The notes under the pieces are model-generated. The model was not told the DNA's origin and searched no databases. It saw nothing but the letters and a program-made list of their open reading frames with translations. A DNA stretch of 64,000 nucleotides, from NCBI RefSeq assembly GCF_014596445.1, contig NZ_MECL01000002.1, forward strand, positions 1 through 64,000. Reading direction: 5' to 3'. The position numbers and the translations under genes are program-made. Shown here one piece after another: positions 59,608-64,000 of this stretch (position 1 is its first letter; each line of letters starts with the position of its first letter). This DNA is from Streptomyces sp. CBMA29. GTDB lineage: Bacteria > Actinomycetota > Actinomycetes > Streptomycetales > Streptomycetaceae.

Positions 59608-60162
59608 GGGCGGCGGTTGCCGGGCGCTCGGGGGTACGTCCCTTGTGAAGCCGGTGGCAATGTCACCCACAAGTGTGAAATCCAGATGGTGGGTTGACGT
59701 TTGCGATCATACTTTTCGACTGAGGCCGGTCGGTGCGGAGCTGATTTTCAGGTCATTTACTTAGCTGTGGCTAAGGGGTACCTACCAGCAAGGTTCTGGC
59801 CAACAGCCTTACTGACAAGCAGCTTTGGCTGGGCCGCGCACCGGGGCACGGGGGGCGCTGAGGCGCACCGGTGGGGGGTTTGAACGGCGCACGGGGGGTT
59901 GTCTCCCCGCACCAAAGTATGGCTAAGGTAAACAAACGCGATCCGGAACACGGGCACCTCGTGTTTTCTTGTGCTGATCGCGTGCAGACCGCGTGTTGAT
60001 CGTTTCGGGCAAGTGCCCGGAGGAGGGCGGTAGTTGTGCGCCAGGCGGACCTTCTAACACCACCTGCCGCTGTTCCGAGCGAAATTGGGCGGACAACGGC
60101 GCAGCCTCCGCACAACCGTGCGGTAGTTGCGGGTGCGACACGTGCTGTTTACCGTCACAGGC
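59608..60162 (+). promoter_or_regulatory. Intergenic region with repeats
   Basis: These 555 bp contain GGCTAAG twice (59768 and 59921), GCGGTAGTTG twice (60027 and 60120), and CCGCAC-AACC-GTGCGG, a palindrome at 60108-60123, 40 bp before the next gene. They probably hold a promoter and operator for it. Confidence 0.4.
59919..59999 (+). CDS. Doubtful 26-aa ORF
   Basis: MAKVNKRDPEHGHLVFSCAD then RVQTAC. No ribosome site, but the composition is plausible for a microprotein. Confidence 0.22.
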   Translation: MAKVNKRDPEHGHLVFSCADRVQTAC

Positions 60163-60927
60163 ATGACGCAGCCAGAACCCGCCGCACGCACTCCCCTCGC
60201 CCGCATGCTCCAAACGGAGAAGTACCACAAGGAAGCCGCGATCAGCTGTGCCGTCGCGGCCAACGAGCAGTTCCAGAACGCCACATCCCTGGAGGGCGAG
60301 CGAGCCGCCTTCGCTCCTTCGGAAGCGCCCGAGAGCGAGCACCTCCCACCCGAGAACACGCGCGTCCAGACCGTCGCGGCCCATCTCATCAGGGACTGCG
60401 CGAACGCATGGGAAGAATTCTTCAATACAGTCGCCACGAAGGAGTGGGGAAATTGTGAGCCGCACGCCCGCGCGAACGTGGTGGCTCCGGACGGCACCGT
60501 CATTATCGAGGATGCCCCGCTACCATTCCTGATCCGGATCGAGAAGCTCCTCGATGATGTGCGCAGGCTCGTGGAGAAAATTCCTGTCCTTCCGGCATCG
60601 GAAGAATGGGTGGCGGAAAGTGGCGGCATCTGGTCCACCGCCGCAACGGAGACCACGTTCACGCAGAAAATTCCACGGGCCGTTGTCGGGCTCCCAGCCA
60701 CACCTGAACACCCGGCCGAGGTCAGGTGGTACGACCGAGAGATCCTCCTCGGTATCTGGTCGACTGTACGTTTCCACGGCGGAATTCCCGCCGGTCGGAA
60801 GCAGGAGTTTCTTGACAGGATCGACGCGCTGCGGAACGCAGCAAGAGACGCTATCTACTACGCCAACAACGTCGACGTGGAGAAGCGGACCGTCGGAAAA
60901 GACATCATCGCCTACATTTTTCAATGA
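60163..60927 (+). CDS. Hypothetical element protein
   Basis: 254 aa from MTQPEPAARTPLARML. Helical N-terminal half (HKEAAISCAVAANEQFQNA), RRLVEKIPVLPASEEWVAE in the middle, DREILLGIWSTVRFHGGIP near the end. Weak ribosome site; a palindrome precedes it. Followed by the tRNA-like region. Unrecognised. Confidence 0.6.
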   Translation: MTQPEPAARTPLARMLQTEKYHKEAAISCAVAANEQFQNATSLEGERAAFAPSEAPESEHLPPENTRVQTVAAHLIRDCANAWEEFFNTVATKEWGNCEPHARANVVAPDGTVIIEDAPLPFLIRIEKLLDDVRRLVEKIPVLPASEEWVAESGGIWSTAATETTFTQKIPRAVVGLPATPEHPAEVRWYDREILLGIWSTVRFHGGIPAGRKQEFLDRIDALRNAARDAIYYANNVDVEKRTVGKDIIAYIFQ

Positions 60928-61015
60928 GGGCCCCACATCTCCCGCCCCCAGGGGCGGGAAGCGCGCACCAGCGCGCGCCGGTGACCGAACCGGTCGTGGC
61001 GCATGCACCGTCAGT

Positions 61016-61115
61016 GCAGGTTCGATTCCTGCTCCCGGCACGCACAGCGGTATGCCGTCTACGCGGCACCGAAGTGTCCTTGCACCCTGCCGGGATAGCC
61101 CAATAGGAAGAGGCA
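61016..61115 (+). ncRNA. Candidate permuted tRNA-like gene (3' half before 5' half)
   Basis: T-arm GCAGG-TTCGATT-CCTGC (61016-61032) and acceptor 3' strand TCCCGGC (61033-61039), A at 61040. After 48 nt comes GCCGGGA (61089-61095), exactly complementary to that acceptor strand, then TA and D-arm GCC-n-GGC (61098-61114). No T-arm follows the second half. The anticodon stem cannot be paired with confidence. Alternatively, GCCGG at 60978 pairs with CCGGC to give a 63-nt, arm-deficient module like the other five. Confidence 0.45.
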
Positions 61116-61339
61116 GGGCATTTACGCGGTCCACGTCCGGCTAGGCGCTGGAAGTCACCCACGCTGAAACGGCTGCCTGGGACAGAAAAACTCAGAATGA
61201 TCCCAGTCCTCACGTATTCAGTGCTCTGAGGTGGCGGAGACGTGGGAGCGCACCTGTGCGCCCGCGTGGGGGCCGGACCTTCGTCGGGCCCGGCCCCCAT
61301 TCTATTCCCGCGTCCTCACCTCACCCGGTAAGGATGCCG

Positions 61340-61765
61340 ATGGCACACATCAAAAATCTGGCCGCAGCGGTCAACGCCCTGCGCGCAGCCGCAGACACGG
61401 TAGAACACGCCGCGCGGGCGTCCTCACCGCACGGGCTGATGGGTTTTCGTACGGAGGCGTGCGAGGACGCGAGCAGGGGCTACTGCCGCTGCGTCGTGGC
61501 ATACGCACCCGGACCGCACCGAGCGGTCACCGCGACTCCCCCCGTGGCCACTACCCAGACGGCCGCCCTTGCGGCCTACCTCGCCCTGTGGGGCCCGATT
61601 ACGGGACTCACCGTCGCGTTCATGCTGCGCCAAACGGCTACCGAGATCGAACTGACCCACACCTACGCCGCCGAGGGCCTCCCGCCCGAGCTGCTCCGGT
61701 CCCTGGAAAAACGCCGTGTATGGGCGGACGAGCTGGCGGAGCATTTCATGAGGAGCACGAAATGA
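61340..61765 (+). CDS. Hypothetical element protein with a hydrophobic segment
   Basis: 141 aa from MAHIKNLAAAVNAL, with AAGG six bases upstream. A hydrophobic part (TAALAAYLALWGPITGLTVAF) and an alpha-helical end. Coupled by ATGA to the next gene. Confidence 0.57.
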   Translation: MAHIKNLAAAVNALRAAADTVEHAARASSPHGLMGFRTEACEDASRGYCRCVVAYAPGPHRAVTATPPVATTQTAALAAYLALWGPITGLTVAFMLRQTATEIELTHTYAAEGLPPELLRSLEKRRVWADELAEHFMRSTK

Positions 61766-62031
61766 CCACCGCACACGGCGCGATGATCTTGGCGCCCTTC
61801 ACAGCCGAGCAGGTCGTACACCTCAACGGCTACCAACTCAGCTCCGAGATGCACCCCTTCACCTGCCCGACCGAGCACCCCGACGGGCACCGAGTGCTCG
61901 TGGCGACCCTGCACGGCTGGGTGTGCCCGGACTGCGCATACGACCAGAGCTGGGCGCATATCTTCATGGCCGATTGGCCTCACGGCCCCAGCAATTGCGT
62001 CTCCGCGCTGCGGGAGGCCCGCCGTGGCTAG
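61762..62031 (+). CDS. Small Zn-binding protein
   Basis: 89 aa. FTCPTEHPDGHRVLVATLHG and WVCPDCAYDQSWAHIF form a Cys/His site. Similar small proteins are common in actinophages. Unrecognised function. Confidence 0.6.
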   Translation: MTTAHGAMILAPFTAEQVVHLNGYQLSSEMHPFTCPTEHPDGHRVLVATLHGWVCPDCAYDQSWAHIFMADWPHGPSNCVSALREARRG

Positions 62032-62326
62032 CGGCTCTCACGGCGGTGAACTGCGTTCCTGGAGCCGCCGACGCGTCCTGACCGGCTACCGGCCGGGCGA
62101 GTCCGACTCCTGGGAAGAGGCGTGGGAGGACATCCGCAACGGGTGGTCGGAGTCCGACTTTCAGGCACTGCTCGCCGAGCTGGACGCGGACGGCATCCAC
62201 CAGCCGATTCTGCTCACCCACGACGGAGTGGTCCTGGACGGCCACGTCGCTCTGTGGTGGGCCGTGAGAAAGGATGTTGAGATCGTGCCGGTGGAAATCC
62301 TGCCGCCGCCCCCGGAACCCGCGTGA
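62024..62326 (+). CDS. ParB N-terminal-like protein
   Basis: 100 aa from GTG overlapping the upstream stop. DADGIHQPILLTHDGVVLDG followed by HVALWWAVRKDVEIVPVEIL matches the ParB/sulfiredoxin-like nuclease domain pattern, truncated after that. Could be a small nuclease or CTP-switch relative. No DNA-binding part is present. Confidence 0.62.
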   Translation: MASGSHGGELRSWSRRRVLTGYRPGESDSWEEAWEDIRNGWSESDFQALLAELDADGIHQPILLTHDGVVLDGHVALWWAVRKDVEIVPVEILPPPPEPA

Positions 62327-62437
62327 ACCGGCCCGATGACCCCTACCGGGTCGACCTGGTCCGCGCGGACGCGTCCATCCGCACGCAGCGCTGGCGGATC
62401 TGCCAACCGACGTACAGAAAGGGCTCGGAGCCAGACA

Positions 62438-62848
62438 ATGAGGTACATGACGACCTACATACCCGACGGCGCCGAGATCCTCGCGGACGATGCGTGGCTA
62501 CAGCGCCGAACGCACGGCGGTCACACCGTCGTCACCATCGGCGGGGAAATCGACGTGTACAGCGCTCCCTCCTTTCGCGACCGGATGCGGGAAATCATCG
62601 ACGCCGGTGACGCTGACATCGTCCTCGACGTGGGCGCTGTTGATTTTTTCGACTCAACGGCGCTCGGGGTGCTCGTCGGCTGCCTCAAGCACCTCCGCAA
62701 ATCACCGGGCAGGTACATCCGCGTTGCGTCGCCCCCCGAGGGGACAGTCCGGCACACGTTCCATGTATGCGGCCTTGACAGGGTCATCGCCTGCTACCCG
62801 GACACGGCCTCCGCACTCGCCGGAGCAGACGACGAGCAGCGGATCTGA
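62438..62848 (+). CDS. STAS-domain anti-sigma factor antagonist
   Basis: 136 aa from MRYMTTYIPDG with GGAG. TVVTIGGEIDVYSAPSFRD, DVGAVDFFDSTALGVLVGCL with the phosphorylatable Ser in DSTAL, and VRHTFHVCGLDRVIACY. It matches SpoIIAA/BldG-type antagonists that bind anti-sigma kinases. An element-encoded copy may interfere with host sigma control. A strong hairpin follows. Confidence 0.85.
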   Translation: MRYMTTYIPDGAEILADDAWLQRRTHGGHTVVTIGGEIDVYSAPSFRDRMREIIDAGDADIVLDVGAVDFFDSTALGVLVGCLKHLRKSPGRYIRVASPPEGTVRHTFHVCGLDRVIACYPDTASALAGADDEQRI

Positions 62849-62852
62849 AGCC

Positions 62853-62892
62853 GACGTCCCCGGCTCCTTCCGCCTAAAGGGCCGGGGACGTC
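62853..62892 (+). terminator. Hairpin after STAS gene
   Basis: GACGTCCCCGGC pairs perfectly with GCCGGGGACGTC around a 16-nt loop. No U-tract. Confidence 0.82.
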
Positions 62893-63025
62893 TCAACCGC
62901 GGTACAAGCGAGCACCGTGACACCGGGTGAGCACGTACGCGCCGAATCGGCATCAGACGGACGGTCCGATACCGGACAACTTAGACAACCCCACCGGCGG
63001 GCACGTACACAGAGAGTGAGATCTT

Positions 63026-63793
63026 GTGATCAGGTATTACGGTGCAGACGGCCAGCCGCTCGCACCGGACGACGTCGAGGCATTTCTGAACGACCTGGCC
63101 GCCCGCCGGATCGGGCTGGACAACGTCACCGCCCCGGACGGCGCCCGCTGGGAGATCAGCACCATTCATACCGTGGTGGACTACCAGGCCGTCCCCGGCG
63201 GACCGCCGGTCACACGGGAGACCATGGTCACCTACGCTCCGGCCGCAGGACCCGACTGGAGATGCATCCAGCGCCATTCGGGTCAGGAGACCGCAGTCGC
63301 GGTGCACGCCCTGGCCCTCGACGCCGCGAACGCCCACGTCCGGGAACGGCGCGAGTTCCAGCGGCGCATGTCGCTGGACCCCAGCGCCGGGCAGGAATGC
63401 GTACTCGATCTGAACGGTGTGCCCGTCCCGTACGTCTACGGGCTGGACGGAAAGCCGACCGACCTCATGACAGGCGCCAGCCTCTTCGAGGACATCGAGA
63501 AACGCACCCTGCGATCCGACACCGTGCAGACAGCCGAAGGCCCCTGCCAGGTCCGCACCGTCTTTTTCGTCTACGACGACGCCGCCGCCGTCTGCCAGCC
63601 GGACCCGCTCGGCCCGAAACTGTGGGGGACGGCGCTCGTCATCGCGAACAACGTTCTGCGGCCCATCGCGGAGTACCGGAGCCCGCAGGCCGCCGACAGC
63701 GGCCACGCCCAGGCGGTCGCGCGGCTGCGCGGCGGCGAACTCCCGTCCCACCTACGACTGCTGAAAGGCGCCCGCCGTGCCCTCTGTCCGTGA
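63026..63793 (+). CDS. Hypothetical element protein
   Basis: 255 aa from GTG (MIRYYGADGQPLAPDD). VVDYQAVPGGPPVTRETMV, VAVHALALDAANAHVRERRE, VFFVYDDAAAVCQPDPLGP. Globular with two Cys. Its end overlaps the next start by 17 nt. Unrecognised. Confidence 0.6.
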   Translation: MIRYYGADGQPLAPDDVEAFLNDLAARRIGLDNVTAPDGARWEISTIHTVVDYQAVPGGPPVTRETMVTYAPAAGPDWRCIQRHSGQETAVAVHALALDAANAHVRERREFQRRMSLDPSAGQECVLDLNGVPVPYVYGLDGKPTDLMTGASLFEDIEKRTLRSDTVQTAEGPCQVRTVFFVYDDAAAVCQPDPLGPKLWGTALVIANNVLRPIAEYRSPQAADSGHAQAVARLRGGELPSHLRLLKGARRALCP

Positions 63794-64000
63794 GTCCCTC
63801 ATCGACGCCTACGCGCTGTATGTCACCGCCTACCCGCGCGAAATGCCGCGCCTGAGGACGCTGACCTCCACTCTCCTGTACAGCCAGGAGGACCCCACGG
63901 ACCCCGCTGTGGAACCCGCGCACGTCACCGCCAGCGCGGTCCTCCTTGGCCCCGACAACCGGGTGCTCCTCGCGGCCGACCTCGGCCGGTGGGTACTCCC
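63777..64000 (+). CDS. NUDIX hydrolase, partial (3' part outside window)
   Basis: Starts at GTG, overlapping the upstream gene. About 45 helical residues are followed by HVTASAVLLGPDNRVLLAAD and LGRWVLP, the strands that precede the NUDIX box. The box itself (GX5EX7REUXEEXGU) would lie just past the window edge. The product probably hydrolyses a nucleotide diphosphate derivative. Confidence 0.65.
   Translation, partial: MPSVRESLIDAYALYVTAYPREMPRLRTLTSTLLYSQEDPTDPAVEPAHVTASAVLLGPDNRVLLAADLGRWVL

Noticed and set aside
60953..61039. An 87-nt class II tRNA in normal order
   Set aside because: The acceptor pairs at only six of seven positions and no 7-nt anticodon loop forms, whereas the downstream GCCGGGA pairs perfectly.
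62322..62610. GTG-started frame overlapping the STAS gene
   Set aside because: Only the first 35-40 codons look coding; the rest is an Arg-rich shadow of the STAS frame. It may be a gene remnant but I cannot support it.

Overview
The window reads as Streptomyces chromosomal DNA: very high G+C, frequent GTG starts, overlapping ATGA/GTGA gene junctions, and an afsQ1-afsQ2-afsQ3 operon divergent from sigQ, an arrangement typical of the genus. At about 26.20 kb the chromosome stops abruptly and an integrated element begins. It continues to the right edge, so more than 37.8 kb of it is visible and its far end is not.

Chromosomal part (1-26.2 kb). Minus-strand genes at 13.5-0.36 kb form one long cluster resembling a phosphate (Pst) ABC transporter: two permeases, three different substrate-binding-type proteins, an exported Ig-like protein, a cell-wall protein with an LAATG sorting signal, a sortase-like membrane protein lacking the catalytic His and Cys, and the ATPase. 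A partial lipoprotein gene follows at the left edge. Next come a DUF1508 protein, a membrane protein, three 118-bp repeats, deoC with a full and a truncated aldehyde dehydrogenase, a small exported protein, a P-loop kinase, then sigQ divergent from afsQ1/Q2/Q3 with two perfect GTnAC-n6-GTnAC boxes between them, a VanZ-like gene and another small exported protein. The last chromosomal item is the C-terminal part of adenosine deaminase (add), whose 5' part is missing because the element is inserted in it.

Element (26.2-64 kb). After the junction come five small genes, then about 22 kb of tightly packed minus-strand genes (28.0-49.8 kb), mostly small proteins I do not recognise. Exceptions are an Lsr2-type nucleoid protein and a DEVH helicase with a C-terminal helicase-associated domain. 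Several groups end in strong hairpins. In five intercistronic gaps, just after a stop codon, lies a 45-64 nt RNA-like module made of an acceptor-like stem plus a canonical tRNA T-arm, in two cases with one further clear arm. A 2-kb gene-poor, locally AT-richer region with direct repeats (49.8-51.9 kb) separates this block from a mostly plus-strand block (51.9-64 kb). That block encodes an HTH regulator beside a perfect palindrome, a 427-aa protein with about five winged-helix-like repeats and two TTA codons, two small membrane or coiled-coil proteins, Cys-rich proteins, a ParB-like protein, a STAS protein and a partial NUDIX protein. In a 400-nt gap at 60.9-61.3 kb, a T-arm with acceptor 3' strand is followed 48 nt later by its exactly complementary acceptor 5' strand and D-arm, the order expected of a permuted tRNA gene.

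No integrase, terminase, capsid, transfer or telomere gene is visible. The gene style resembles large actinophages or phage-plasmids, but that is inference. The most unusual feature is the set of intercistronic tRNA-like modules.
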